Positions 43,136 through 55,560 are shown, numbered from the stretch's first letter. The stretch: 64,000 nt of DNA from Tragulus kanchil (GCA_022376925.1 JAIOJX010000027.1:15703471-15767470), one strand, 5' to 3'. The notes: generated from the letters alone by a model not told the origin. Numbers and translations: made by a program.

Positions 43136-43998
43136 CGAACCTTTCCGTTACCTAAAGCCAGTACACTTGATTTAAGGCCAAATACAAGCGTGCTTGATCA
43201 GCTCGTAAGTGATGGTGGAGTCTGTCGAGGGTCTGTCCTTGTGCTTCTTTTCTAGAGTTGATCCTTTACTCTGAGTGATCATATTGTGCTAATGAAGAAG
43301 TTGGAATCTGCTAGTGTTGACCTAATGCGTCTCATCAGTTCTGCAAGAAATTGTTTTAAAAAGTTTAAGAGACTTATAATATTTGACACATGTATGTTTT
43401 TATAGTGAATAATTTATTGTTACTTAGAACTGAAGTTTAATGCTGCCTCATAAATTTTACAGCCACTTCAACTTGTCCTTTGAAAAGCCTCTTTAATCTT
43501 AAAAGATTTTCCTCCGTAGTGTTTCTTTTTGATCACTTCATAAGTCCTGCTTTACTTAGACTTTTGTATGTTTGGGGTTAGTTTCTTTTGACACGGTGGG
43601 GTTAGGCCACACACTGAATTTCATCTGTGCAGGCCCCTTTCAGACAGGTGTGCTGAGGACAGAGAGACAGCCCAAGAGGATTTCATAAAAATATTTAGAA
43701 AACTCGAGGGAAAGGTAAACTTCAGACGTTAAGGATGTGTGGATATAGGCTAGAGGTGTCTGTCTGTCTCCCAGCTTCTTGGCTTACTGCTGGTGAGGCT
43801 TCAGAGAAAGTGAGGGAACCGCTTTTCTAGTCAGGGAGAGAATTTCACTAAGGCTAAGGCCAAGTGGGACTATCTTTACTTACATGCTTAATTGAACTTG
43901 ATCTATTTAAAATTTTTACTTTGCATGTATATTACTTAATAGGTATTTGTAATTTTACATACATAAAAGCACTTAAAAATAAAACGAACCTTTCTGAG

Positions 43999-44250
43999 GG
44001 CTTCCCTGGTGGTCCAGTGGGGAAGGACACCGCCCTGCAGTGCAAGGGGCGATCCCTGGCCTGGGAAGATCCCACGTGCCGTGGAGCGGCTGGACCGATG
44101 TGTCCAGCTCCCGAGCTGGAGCTCTGGAGTGCGTGCGCCCAGAGCCGGGGCTCTGCAACGAGAGAGTCCCCTGCGATGGGAGGTCCACACAGGCCAAAGA
44201 ACAAAGATAACGAAATGAAAGATCAATAAAAGTGGCCAAAAAAACCTGCA
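43999..44250 (+). repeat. tRNA-Glu-derived SINE, duplicate copy
   Basis: Repeat of 42886-43135 by D13. It differs by 'gagagtcccctgcgatggg' versus 'gagtcccctgcgctggg'. Confidence 0.87.
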
Positions 44251-45064
44251 CGAACCTTTCCGTTACCTAAAGCCAGTACACTTGATTTAAGGCCAAATAC
44301 AAGCGTGCTTGATCAGCTCGTAAGTGATGGTGGAGTCTGTCGAGGGTCTGTCCTTGTGCTTCTTTTCTAGAGTTGATCCTTTACTCTGAGTGATCATATT
44401 GTGCTAATGAAGAAGTTGGAATCTGCTAGTGTTGACCTAATGCGTCTCATCAGTTCTGCAAGAAATTGTTTTAAAAAGTTTAAGAGACTTATAATATTTG
44501 ACACATGTATGTTTTTATAGTGAATAATTTATTGTTACTTAGAACTGAAGTTTAATGCTGCCTCATAAATTTTACAGCCACTTCAACTTGTCCTTTGAAA
44601 AGCCTCTTTAATCTTAAAAGATTTTCCTCCGTAGTGTTTCTTTTTTGATCACTTCATAAAGTCCTGCTTTACTTAGACCTTTTTGTATGTGAAGCATTTC
44701 TCGTGGCATTTTAGATTATGCTGTTTGTGTCCTGGCCTTTTCATGTTATTAAAGGTGCAGAGGCTTTTTGAAGTGTCTTTGCCAGGACTCCTGTTCGGCA
44801 GAGGTGGCGCCCTCCGGTGCCTGTGGTCGTCCCGCAGGATGCGGCCTGCAGCACGTTCTGGACGCAGTGGAAGCGCTGTGAGGTCACCGCTGTCCGCGCG
44901 TTCTCCTGCTTGCGTCCACCAGATACACGCTGCACACTCGTCACCTTGGTGTTTCACTTCCGTTTCAGCACGTAACCGGTCCTGTCCTGGTTTTGTCCTT
45001 GGGTTTCTGTTTTCATAGTTCTTGGTTTAGAAACATCACCTTCCAAATTGCATTGCCATTTTAT
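44251..45064. other. CEP112 intron sequence
   Basis: The first part is the end of D13 copy B. After 44687 comes unique sequence including a moderately GC-rich stretch (44790-44950). 'gtcctggttttgtccttggg' and nearby text may be L1 debris. No exon seen. Confidence 0.4.
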
Positions 45065-47286
45065 TAGGTATCTTTTATTGTACTTTTATGTGGAATATCT
45101 GAATTATATTTAAGTTTGGGGCATGGTTTTACAAGATGTTGCTAATGAGACCAGAGACTTATATCCCTGTACAGTTTGGGCAATTTCATGTAGTTGGACC
45201 GCCGTGAGTTATATCCATAGGGATTACGTCCTGGTCATCTTTCAGGTGTTTCCCATTGAGGTGGTGAAGGCTTCATTGTCTTTGTGGTGCAGACTTTCAG
45301 GTGGCCCCAAGATCCTGCTCTGGGTGGTGACACCTTGTACAGTCCCTTCTTCTTGAGTGTGGGTCTCGTGGGCACCGTGTTCCGAGCTTACTCTGATGAC
45401 TATTCTCACTAGTTCTCGCTAAGAGAAACTATGTTAAATAGCTCAGAGACTTTTCCGTGAACACGGCGTGGTCCCCTCAGGGTGTGAGCCTTGGACCTCG
45501 ACAATAAAGTATCGTGGTCTCAAGTGTTGTCAAACCAACAGTGGGTTTATTAATCATCAAATAAAGGCAAGCACAAGTAATCAGAAATAATCAGAAATAA
45601 TCAGAACTTAATCAAATGTAAACAGATGTTCTTACCCCAGAGCTGGAGTGTCTCGACCCCATCGGGCTCAGCCCATCTCCGAGGCTAACGCACAATCCTC
45701 CCCCACCCCTTTCTATGTTTTTTCCAACTAGAAATCTCAAGCTAATTAATAATCATGAAGAAGCTTTTTGTCTCTCTAGAGATGTAAAGAGGTCATCGCT
45801 GGAGCTCTTTGCTCCTCCACCAACACCTTTGCTCTCGAGGAGAAACATTCTTACAATTCTTAAGTTACGGAGTTGGTAAAGTGTTTCATTAGCATTAAAA
45901 GTGGTAAGAGGGAGAACCTTTGTGCTCTGTACGGGTCTCAGAGGCGAGGCTTGCAGGCAATGCTCATCCTTAGTGTGAGGAGACAATTGTCTGTTTAGCC
46001 GGGATATCTTTCTTAATTTTGTGAGAAATGAACACGTCTCCAGGTGTCCATAACATGGGCCCTGTGAGTGACCTCTTCATCAGTGGGATATGGCCGAGGC
46101 CATGGACTGTCACTTCCTGGAGTACCTTACGATGTACTGCTCGGCCACAGACAGGCTCGGGCCTGCTGCCTCCCTTAGGTATCTTTTATTGTACTTTTAT
46201 GTGGAATATCTGAATTATATTTAAGTTTGGGGCATGGTTTTACAAGATGTTGCTAATGAGACCAGAGACTTATATCCCTGTACAGTTTGGGCAATTTCAT
46301 GTAGTTGGACCGCCGTGAGTTATATCCATAGGGATTACGTCCTGGTCATCTTTCAGGTGTTTCCCATTGAGGTGGTGAAGGCTTCATTGTCTTTGTGGTG
46401 CAGACTTTCAGGTGGCCCCAAGATCCTGCTCTGGGTGGTGACACCTTGTACAGTCCCTTCTTCTTGAGTGTGGGTCTCGTGGGCACCGTGTTCCGAGCTT
46501 ACTCTGATGACTATTCTCACTAGTTCTCGCTAAGAGAAACTATGTTAAATAGCTCAGAGACTTTTCCGTGAACACGGCGTGGTCCCCTCAGGGTGTGAGC
46601 CTTGGACCTCGACAATAAAGTATCGTGGTCTCAAGTGTTGTCAAACCAACAGTGGGTTTATTAATCATCAAATAAAGGCAAGCACAAGTAATCAGAAATA
46701 ATCAGAAATAATCAGAACTTAATCAAATGTAAACAGATGTTCTTACCCCAGAGCTGGAGTGTCTCGACCCCATCGGGCTCAGCCCATCTCCGAGGCTAAC
46801 GCACAATCCTCCCCCACCCCTTTCTATGTTTTTTCCAACTAGAAATCTCAAGCTAATTAATAATCATGAAGAAGCTTTTTGTCTCTCTAGAGATGTAAAG
46901 AGGTCATCGCTGGAGCTCTTTGCTCCTCCACCAACACCTTTGCTCTCGAGGAGAAACATTCTTACAATTCTTAAGTTACGGAGTTGGTAAAGTGTTTCAT
47001 TAGCATTAAAAGTGGTAAGAGGGAGAACCTTTGTGCTCTGTACGGGTCTCAGAGGCGAGGCTTGCAGGCAATGCTTATCCTTAGTGTGAGGAGACAATTG
47101 TCTGTTTAGCCGGGATATCTTTCTTAATTTTTGTGAGAAATGAACACGTCTCCAGGTGTCCATAACATGGGCCCTGTGAGTGACCTCTTCATCAGTGGGA
47201 TATGGCCGAGGCCATGGACTGTCACTTCCTGGAGTACCTTACGATGTACTGCTCGGCCACAGACAGGCTCGGGGCCTGCTGCCTCC
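45065..47286. repeat. Tandem duplication D14 (unit 1.11 kb)
   Basis: 45065-46175 is repeated as 46176-47286 (offset 1111), starting 'taggtatcttttattgtac'. Inside each unit is a small direct repeat of 'aatcagaaat' (about 45580-45610; 46690-46720) next to 'aataaagtatcgtggtctc', which recalls an LTR end but is not identified. Confidence 0.94.
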
Positions 47287-47310
47287 CTTGCTGGCTTAAG
47301 AAGCACACTG

Positions 47311-47640
47311 CTGGGCTTCCCTGGTGGTCCAGTGGGTAAGGACACCGCCTTGCAGGGCAAGGGGCGCCGGTTCGATTCCTGGCCTGGGAAGATCCCACGT
47401 GCCGCGGCGCGGCTGGACCGATGAGTCCAATTACCGAGCCGGAGCTCTGGAGCGCATGCACCCAGAGACGGCGCTCTGCGACAACAGAGGCCACCGCAAT
47501 GGGAGGCCCACGCAGGCCAAAGAACAAAGACGGATGAAAATGGACAAATGAAAGACCAATAGAAGTGGCCCGCCTGCTCCCCTCCCTCTCCACCCCATCC
47601 CCACCAAAATAAATAAATAAATTAAAAAAAAAAAAAAAAA
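47311..47640 (+). repeat. tRNA-Glu-derived SINE, long form
   Basis: Complete long form: 'gggcttccctggtggtccag', 'gccggttcgattcctggcc', 'gatcccacgtgccgcggcgc', 'gaccaatagaagtggcccgc', C-rich extension, (AAAT)n and a run of about 18 A. Confidence 0.92.
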
Positions 47641-48850
47641 GCACGCTGCTGTGAGTCCCATGGCCGGAAGGAAGGGACACTGCTGACAGCTGCGACAGTG
47701 GGCAGGGTGAGGCCTCCCTGGCTGAGGCTCCAGAGGACGCCCCAGCCCTGGGCCAGCCCTTAGTGCGTCCTCGCGTGGCCCCGAGCAGAGGACCCGGCTC
47801 AGCGGCACCTGCACTTCCAACTTGGGGAAACTGTGAGAAAATGTGGGTGCTGTTGAAAGGTGTTCCATTGGCGGAAACTGCTGATGCAGCAGTAGATGGC
47901 TAATTCTGTTCTTATTCTCATTGTAGAAGATGATACAGTCATACCTGGTACATGCCTGCTGTAAAAATCTCAGTGTAGATCTGTGAAGAGCAGAAAGAGG
48001 GGCTTCCCTGGTGGTCCAGTGGGTAAAGGGTCCACCTTGCAGTGCAAAGGGCACCGGTTCAATCCCTGGCCCAGGAAGATCCCCCGTGCTGCAGAGCGGC
48101 TGGACCAGTGTGTGCAATTATGAGCCAGCGCTCTGGAGTGCATGCTCCTAGAGCCAGCGCTCTGGACAACAGAGGCCACCGCAATGGGAGGCCCACGCAG
48201 GCCAAAGAACAAAGACGGATGAAAATGGACAAATGAAAGACCAATAGAAGTGGCCCGCCTGCTCCCCTCCCTCTCCACCCCATCCCCACCAAAATAAATA
48301 AATAAATTAAAAAAAAAAAAAAAAAGCACGCTGCTGTGAGTCCCATGGCCGGAAGGAAGGGACACTGCTGACAGCTGCGACAGTGGGCAGGGTGAGGCCT
48401 CCCTGGCTGAGGCTCCAGAGGACGCCCCAGCCCTGGGCCAGCCCTTAGTGCGTCCTCGCGTGGCCCCGAGCAGAGGACCCGGCTCAGCGGCACCTGCACT
48501 TCCAACTTGGGGAAACTGTGAGAAAATGTGGGTGCTGTTGAAAGGTGTTCCATTGGCGGAAACTGCTGATGCAGCAGTAGATGGCTAATTCTGTTCTTAT
48601 TCTCATTGTAGAAGATGATACAGTCATACCTGGTACATGCCTGCTGTAAAAATCTCAGTGTAGATCTGTGAAGAGCAGAAAGAGGGGCTTCCCTGGTGGT
48701 CCAGTGGGTAAAGGGTCCACCTTGCAGTGCAAAGGGCACCGGTTCAATCCCTGGCCCAGGAAGATCCCCCGTGCTGCAGAGCGGCTGGACCAGTGTGTGC
48801 AATTATGAGCCAGCGCTCTGGAGTGCATGCTCCTAGAGCCAGCGCTCTGC
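47481..48850. repeat. Tandem duplication D15 (unit 685 bp) between two SINEs
   Basis: 47481-48165 is repeated as 48166-48850. The unit starts in the middle of one SINE and ends at the matching position of the next SINE, so the junction at 48165 makes a hybrid element. Unit length and breakpoint type differ from all other duplications in the window. Confidence 0.92.
47999..48329 (+). repeat. Hybrid SINE at D15 junction
   Basis: The 5' 165 bases match the SINE at 48685-48950 ('gggtaaagggtccaccttgc', 'gtgcatgctcctagagcc') and the 3' part matches the SINE at 47311-47640 ('acaacagaggccaccgcaat' onward). Two bases (CG) are missing at the join. Confidence 0.88.
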
Positions 48851-48950
48851 GCTGAGGGAGGCCCACATAGGCTGAAGAATAAAGATGGAAGAAAATAAAT
48901 AAATAAGCAATAAAAGAGGCTAAAATTGAAAAAAAAAGAGTAGAAAGGGT
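48685..48950 (+). repeat. tRNA-Glu-derived SINE, short form
   Basis: Complete short form ending 'gaataaagatggaagaaaat' and an AT/A-rich tail; parent of the 5' half of the hybrid at 47999. Confidence 0.87.
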
Positions 48951-49790
48951 CTTCTCTCCAGGTTCTTACTCCACTTCCCTCAGGAGCGTGGTTGGCCTCG
49001 ACGCTGTGGTGTGTGGCATTCCACAGTATGCACCTGCCCACGCGTGTGTAATTCAAGATCATACCTCGGCTTGTTCCTCACGTGCTCTTCTTTCCCGCTT
49101 CACTGCCTTAATCCTGGGTCGTGTGGCCCGTGTGGCCTTTTCCACCACGGGTGATTGTCATGGTGTAGATGTGACATCTTCGGTCTGTTGCTTGTGATGC
49201 TGTCGTGTGTGAAGAGCGCCCTAGGGGACACCCCGGCACACGGGCCTCGCACTCCTGCGTGCCCTGGGGCCGCTGTTGGTTCTGTGGCCAGGAGCAGCAA
49301 GCATGTACTGGCTGCACTGTCGCTGGGATTGCTAGTCGGTTCAGCATCTTGTGCAGTGTTCACAGAGAGATCCCTGGACGGGCGGATGATGCCTCAGATG
49401 TGTGACGTTCAGAATGTATCAAAGTGGCGTGAGCTTGCCTTTGTGTGTTTGTGTGTGTCTTAGGACGTGTGGATACGCGTGTGCACAGGGGTGGAATATT
49501 TCTGGGTGCTACGTGTGAAACCGTTTTACCTTTAGGGAGTGGGGGTAATCTGGTGTAAAAAGTCCAGAACTTTTTCTGTGAACACGCGTGTGTTATTTTT
49601 AATAACCACATTTATTTCTGATAGTGTCAAGTTGCCTTCCAAAATGCTGTCTCATTAAAATACTCAGGCACACACACCGATTTACATTAGTGATGCACAT
49701 TAATAACTCTAACCATCCATGGCAAATACACAGACTTAAACACAAAAGTGAAGTTTTCCCGGTAAGTGATCTCTGTGTTTGTGGATTTCA
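48951..49790 (-). mobile_element. Possible antisense L1 fragment
   Basis: 'ggggtggaatatttctgggtg', 'tgtgaaaccgttttaccttt' and 'caagttgccttccaaaatgc' fit the antisense of an old L1 3' end. The upstream half (48950-49440) is unclear. Confidence 0.4.
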
Positions 49791-49799
49791 CTCGTCTTT

Positions 49800-50400
49800 T
49801 TAAAAAATTTGTTGAAACAAGAACCGAGCGAGGCCGGTTGTCCGTTTGTGGAGCAGCTCCTGTGTGCTGAGTGCTACTCCCGACCTCTCCCGCGCGCTCT
49901 CTGGTTCTGGGGGGCTGGCACAGTGGGCTTTGTATTTTGAGGAGGCGACAGCTTCAGTAGGTTGGTAGGCTCCCCGGTGATGGATGCCGACGCGGAACCT
50001 GGGTCTGGTGGTGCCGGCCCCGGCGCCCTTCCTGGTGACCGCACGGGCGCGGGACTTCATGCCGCGAAGACGGAAGCTTCGCTCTCGTCCTTCCCCGCAG
50101 TCGTGGGCTTCTGCGCCTTTGTGCTCGGTGGCGTCTGGCCTGAGTGACGTGGCCCCCGTTCCCGTCCTGACGCCGGGCAACCCCCTGTCCCCAGCACGTG
50201 CTTCCTCTCTCCCAGCCCCGGCGTCAGCCTCTGGGACGAAGGGGCGGCAGTGCTGCCCGCAGAGCCGCGAGGCGCCCGGCCCCTGGCTCCCACCGTCGGC
50301 GCTGCGGTCCTGCACGTGGGCTGGCTTGGCGGCCTGGCTCCTCTTCGGTGGCTCTCGGTGTCTCGTCTTCCCGTGGGTTGTCTTAAACCTGTGAGTCATG
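49800..50400. other. GC-rich intronic segment without recognised gene
   Basis: A minus-strand frame of 199 codons is open here but has no recognisable domain, is arginine/alanine/glycine-rich by composition, and has an overlapping open frame on the opposite strand. It is probably not coding. Confidence 0.5.
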
Positions 50401-52440
50401 AATTATTTTCAATGTAAGTCATTTTGTGTTCCTGAGAAAAGGAAATGAACAGGTGTGCAGAAGAGTTCTGATCATAGGTGCGAACCCTGCAGTCTCAGAA
50501 TAAAGGGAGGCTTTTGGGAATTCCCTGGGGATCCAGTGGTTAGAACTGGGCACTGCCGGGGCCAGCGTTCCTTCCCTGGTCCAGGAATGAGAATCCTGCA
50601 AGTCACACAGCACAGCCAGAGAAATAAAACACAAATAAAATGAAAATAAAAGAAGCTTTGGAGCAGTCTTTTATTTAGCTAACTCAGCAAATCCCTTTTT
50701 CCAGAACAGAAGGAACACAGTGTGGCTGGCCCTGTTTTTAAACATTTTCTCACACCATGTGTTAGACACTGCCCACATGGGACTGGGCTTCAGTTCTTGT
50801 TGTTGAGGTGTGTTTGTTGGTGTGCATTATCCCAAGACAGACACAAAGAAACGAGGCTGTATTCTTGTCCTGCAGTTCTGTGGAAATGCTCTTAAGCTTC
50901 TTGGTAATGACTGGTAATTAATTTTATGAGTTTTCAGTCAAGCACAATGTGGTCTGGTAGTTTGTCCCCAAAGTGTATTTAGGTCCTGAGGTAGAGAAAG
51001 ATTATTTTTAACCTGAAACTTTGGTGACAAGTTAGGAGAGAGTGAAGACTAGCTTCACGTCACCCCCAGCATTTCACACTCGTCACACAGAAGAAGACAG
51101 TTCTGCTTTTTTAGAGGACTTCATTGTTGAAAAGGAAGGTGTTAGTAGTTTAGATTTCTGTAGCTGCTGCTTCATAAAGACTCATGATCTAGGTTGATTA
51201 AAGCCTCTGGGAGTGTGCAAGCAGACTTATTACTTTGCAGGTGGTTTGCTAGTGGTAAAGAACCCACCTGCCGAGAGTAGGAGACGTAAGAGATGTGGGT
51301 TTGATCCCTGGGTCAGGAAGATCCCTGGAGGAGAAAATGGCCACCCACTCCAGAGCCGCAGGCGCCGCCCTGGCTCCCACCGTCGGCGCTGCGGTCCTGC
51401 ACGTGGGCTGGCTTGGCGGCCTGGCTCCTCTTCGGTGGCTCTCGGTGTCTCGCTTCCCGTGGGTTGTCTTAAACCTGTGAGTCATGAATTATTTTCAATG
51501 TAAGTCATTTTGTGTTCCTGAGAAAAGGAAATGAACAGGTGTGCAGAAGAGTTCTGATCATAGGTGCGAACCCTGCAGTCTCAGAATAAAGGGAGGCTTT
51601 TGGGAATTCCCTGGGGATCCAGTGGTTAGAACTGGGCACTGCCGGGGCCAGCGTTCCTTCCCTGGTCCAGGAATGAGAATCCTGCAAGTCACACAGCACA
51701 GCCAGAGAAATAAAACACAAATAAAATGAAAATAAAAGAAGCTTTGGAGCAGTCTTTTATTTAGCTAACTCAGCAAATCCCTTTTTCCAGAACAGAAGGA
51801 ACACAGTGTGGCTGGCCCTGTTTTTAAACATTTTCTCACACCATGTGTTAGACACTGCCCACATGGGACTGGGCTTCAGTTCTTGTTGTTGAGGTGTGTT
51901 TGTTGGTGTGCATTATCCCAAGACAGACACAAAGAAACGAGGCTGTATTCTTGTCCTGCAGTTCTGTGGAAATGCTCTTAAGCTTCTTGGTAATGACTGG
52001 TAATTAATTTTATGAGTTTTCAGTCAAGCACAATGTGGTCTGGTAGTTTGTCCCCAAAGTGTATTTAGGTCCTGAGGTAGAGAAAGATTATTTTTAACCT
52101 GAAACTTTGGTGACAAGTTAGGAGAGAGTGAAGACTAGCTTCACGTCACCCCCAGCATTTCACACTCGTCACACAGAAGAAGACAGTTCTGCTTTTTTAG
52201 AGGACTTCATTGTTGAAAAGGAAGGTGTTAGTAGTTTAGATTTCTGTAGCTGCTGCTTCATAAAGACTCATGATCTAGGTTGATTAAAGCCTCTGGGAGT
52301 GTGCAAGCAGACTTATTACTTTGCAGGTGGTTTGCTAGTGGTAAAGAACCCACCTGCCGAGAGTAGGAGACGTAAGAGATGTGGGTTTGATCCCTGGGTC
52401 AGGAAGATCCCCTGGAGGAGAAAATGGCCACCCACTCCAG
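50263..52440. repeat. Tandem duplication D16 (unit 1.09 kb)
   Basis: 50263-51353 is repeated as 51354-52440 (offset 1086-1091). The first 30 bases of copy B have several small gaps. The junction falls inside a Bov-tA SINE, cutting it after 'ccacccactccag'. Confidence 0.94.
50514..50640 (+). repeat. CHR-type SINE
   Basis: 'gggaattccctggggatcca' to 'cacagccagagaaataaaac'. Duplicate at 51600-51726. Confidence 0.8.
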
Positions 52441-52530
52441 TACTCTTGCCTGGAGACCCCATGGAGAGAGGAGTCTGGTGGGCGACCGTCCGTGGAGCCT
52501 CAGAGTCTGACAGGACTGACTGACTGAGCA
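52322..52530 (+). repeat. Bov-tA SINE, complete
   Basis: 'ggtaaagaacccacctgccg', 'cccactccagtactcttgcc', 'cagagtctgacaggactgac'. A truncated copy is at 51236-51353. Confidence 0.87.
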
Positions 52531-53408
52531 CATGTATTCATTACTTTTACCATATTAGATTCAGGTTAACTTTGTATAAAAAGAAGTTTTAATTCACATT
52601 GCATCCTTTAAATAACAAATATGTTCATGCCTTTAAGAAAGGACTTGGAGAATAACTATTCTTTTCTAAATGAGGATAGAGAACTCTTAATTTCTGCATC
52701 TTGCTTTAATGAGATCTTTCCATGGTTTATTTGATGCCAGATTTTAGTCTGGAATGAAGAATCCAATTATAGTCTTGGCCTTATTGGAAATATGGTTTGC
52801 GTAGCAATGATCCTCTTTAAGATGTGGTTTTTTAGGAATGATTGTGGCAAAAAGAAGAGACTCCATGTCCTTTAAGATTGTCTCCCAGTACTGCCAGCCC
52901 TTCATTGCTGCTGCAGTTTAAGAACATCTCCAGCAGATGGTGATCATGTATAATGAAAATGTGCTTGTGATTAAGTGAATGTGTTCATCTCTGTGAAAAA
53001 ACTTTCATCACTTAAAAAAAAAGATTTAATTTTTTCTGTGTACTCAAACGACTATCATAGGTAGAATCTTTTAAATTTGTTCAACTCCATTTTTATACGT
53101 GACTATCACTGACCCGTAAGGGGCCCCTCCCTGTTTGTAAATTGCTGGATGAATCTGTGGGGAGCTGGTGACCCTGCCTTCCTCCGTTTCCTTTGTGTCC
53201 ACTGACATAAATGCTTACGGTTAGGGTTACACCTGGTATTATTCACGGAAATGTGTTCGTGTTATTAAGAATTGCCCTCTTGATGAGGCTGAGATCTGTC
53301 TGCACGGCACCTCGCTCATCCTCGTCCGTGTGTCCTGCGGCGTGCTGTGGAGCACCTGGCGTGGCGTGGCTGTGGCCGCGCTGGCCACTGGCCGCCGTGC
53401 TCACACGT
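52531..53408. other. CEP112 intron sequence
   Basis: Mostly AT-rich. A stretch at 52838-52925 has a short open plus-strand frame after a pyrimidine-AG, but I could not link it to CEP112 or any other family. A GC-rich patch is at 53290-53420. Confidence 0.4.
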
Positions 53409-55560
53409 GGCTGCTGGGCATGAGAAGGCTGGTGATGTGTCACTGCAGACGGAACGTTCGGATTTAATGAGCTCAGATAGCATGTGAGCTTGGAGGTCGA
53501 GACCCGGTCTTCCTGCTGGACGGAGCTGCCCTCTGGGTGGGGAGTGGGCGCTGGCAGTGGGCACGCCTCAGCTGCCCCTGCCCTGGGGGAGCCTGTGCTC
53601 TGGGAAGGTGTCTCCCTTCTTTATGAGTGTCTCCCATGGTCTGTGTCTTGCTGCTCTCCATTGGTCAGCCTGAGCTTTCCTAGGAGCTTCCCCCAAAAGT
53701 CTTTTTAGAAGAAACAGAAATTGATTATTTTCCTTAAATTACTGAAAGAAAAATCAATCTGTTTCATCATGTTGTTTGGAGAGAACATTTAGCATGGAAC
53801 AAATCTGACTGGTCTGGTCTTTCTGCAAGAATGAGGATGGACACTTGTCAAGCGGACGTGCAGCCTCGAGCTCGGGGAGGGAGGCTGCCCGCGCGGCTCA
53901 GCTGGTGAGGAGCCCGCCTGGGACGCGGAGACCTGGGCGGGACGCCGGGCCGGAAGGTCCCTGGAGGAGGAGTAGGCTACCCACGCCACATTCTCGCCTG
54001 GAGAATTCTGTGGCCCGTCCAGGGCGCCGAGGGGGATCGGACGCAACTGAGCGACGTGACCTTCACTTTCACGGGAGTAACACTGCCTCCTAAACGAGGG
54101 CTGGGGCCTGCTTCCTGGGACCAGGCCCAGGCCTCGGCGGCGCCCAGTCTTCACCAGAGATGCGCTGGCTACCGGCGTCCTTAGGTGCCCAGTAAGACAA
54201 GACAGAGCGGCAGTGATTTGTTCCTAGATGGAATAGCCTTGAAAACAATGTTTTTGCATTTCTTTTACGCATTTGTTTTCACTGAGTCAGACTTTTGGTG
54301 AATTTAGTCGCTTCTTGCTTTTTAAAAAATTTTTAGTGAATGAAGCCTTGTAATAAGGATCTTTTTATTTCACAGGCAAGTTTCTTTTTCTGAACTCATG
54401 AATTGAACAGTTTAGTTTTGATTGTTCTTTTAAACAAAAGAGGATGATAGTAAACTTATAAGCATATTGCAGTAAAACTTATAGTGTCTGCCGTGCTCCC
54501 TGGCTGCTGGGCATGAGAAGGCTGGTGATGTTCTGCCAACGTTCGGATTTAATGAGCTCAGATAGCATGTGAGCTTGGAGGTCGAGACCCGGTCTTCCTG
54601 CTGGACGGAGCTGCCCTCTGGGTGGGGAGTGGGCGCTGGCAGTGGGCACGCCTCAGCTGCCCCTGCCCTGGGGGAGCCTGTGCTCTGGGAAGGTGTCTCC
54701 CTTCTTTATGAGTGTCTCCCATGGTCTGTGTCTTGCTGCTCTCCATTGGTCAGCCTGAGCTTTCCTAGGAGCTTCCCCCAAAAGTCTTTTTAGAAGAAAC
54801 AGAAATTGATTATTTTCCTTAAATTACTGAAAGAAAAATCAATCTTTTTCATCATGTTGTTTGGAGAGAACATTTAGCATGGAACAAATCTGACTGGTCT
54901 GGTCTTTCTGCAAGAATGAGGATGGACACTTGTCAAGCGGACGTGCAGCCTCGAGCTCGGGGAGGGAGGCTGCCCGCGCGGCTCAGCTGGTGAGGAGCCC
55001 GCCTGGGACGCGGGAGACCTGGGCGGGACGCCGGGCCGGAAGGTCCCCTGGAGGAGGAGTAGGCTACCCACGCCACATTCTCGCCTGGAGAATTCTGTGG
55101 CCCGTCCAGGGCGTCGAGGAGGATCGGACGCAACTGAGCGACGTGACCTTCACTTTCACGGGGAGTAACACTGCCTCCTAAACGAGGGCTGGGGCCTGCT
55201 TCCTGGGACCAGGCCCAGGCCTCGGCGGCGCCCAGTCTTCACCAGAGATGCGCTGGCTACCGAGCGTCCTTAGGTGCCCAGTAAGACAAGACAGAGCGGC
55301 AGTGATTTGTTCCTAGATGGAATAGCCTTGAAAACAATGTTTTTGCATTTCTTTTACGCATTTGTTTTCACTGAGTCAGACTTTTGGTGAATTTAGTCGC
55401 TTCTTGCTTTTTAAAAAATTTTTAGTGAATGAAGCCTTGTAATAAGGATCTTTTTATTTCACAGGCAAGTTTCTTTTTTTCTGAACTCATGAATTGAACA
55501 GTTTAGTTTTGATTGTTCTTTTAAACAAAAGAGGATGATAGTAAACTTATAAGCATATTG
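53409..55560. repeat. Tandem duplication D17 (unit 1.09 kb)
   Basis: 53409-54501 is repeated from 54502 (offset 1093 then 1085), starting 'ggctgctgggcatgagaagg'. The differences cluster in the first 45 bases of copy B. Confidence 0.95.
53879..54070 (+). repeat. GC-rich Bov-tA SINE variant
   Basis: A Bov-tA ('gcggctcagctggtgaggag', 'attctcgcctggagaattct', 'ggacgcaactgagcgacgtg') with unusually many C/G substitutions and CpGs. Duplicate at 54964-55165. Confidence 0.8.

Larger units (their letters stand above)
42485..44687. repeat. Tandem duplication D13 (unit 1.11 kb)
   Basis: 42485-43600 is repeated as 43601-44687, starting 'gttaggccacacactgaat'. It carries one SINE in each copy (42886-43135 and 43999-44250). 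Confidence 0.95.

Noticed and set aside
48059..48802. 247-codon minus-strand open frame
   Set aside because: It joins two SINEs across the D15 duplication; the same peptide pieces recur at other SINEs.
49800..50399. 199-codon minus-strand open frame
   Set aside because: GC-rich composition, open on the opposite strand too, no domain, and cut by D16.
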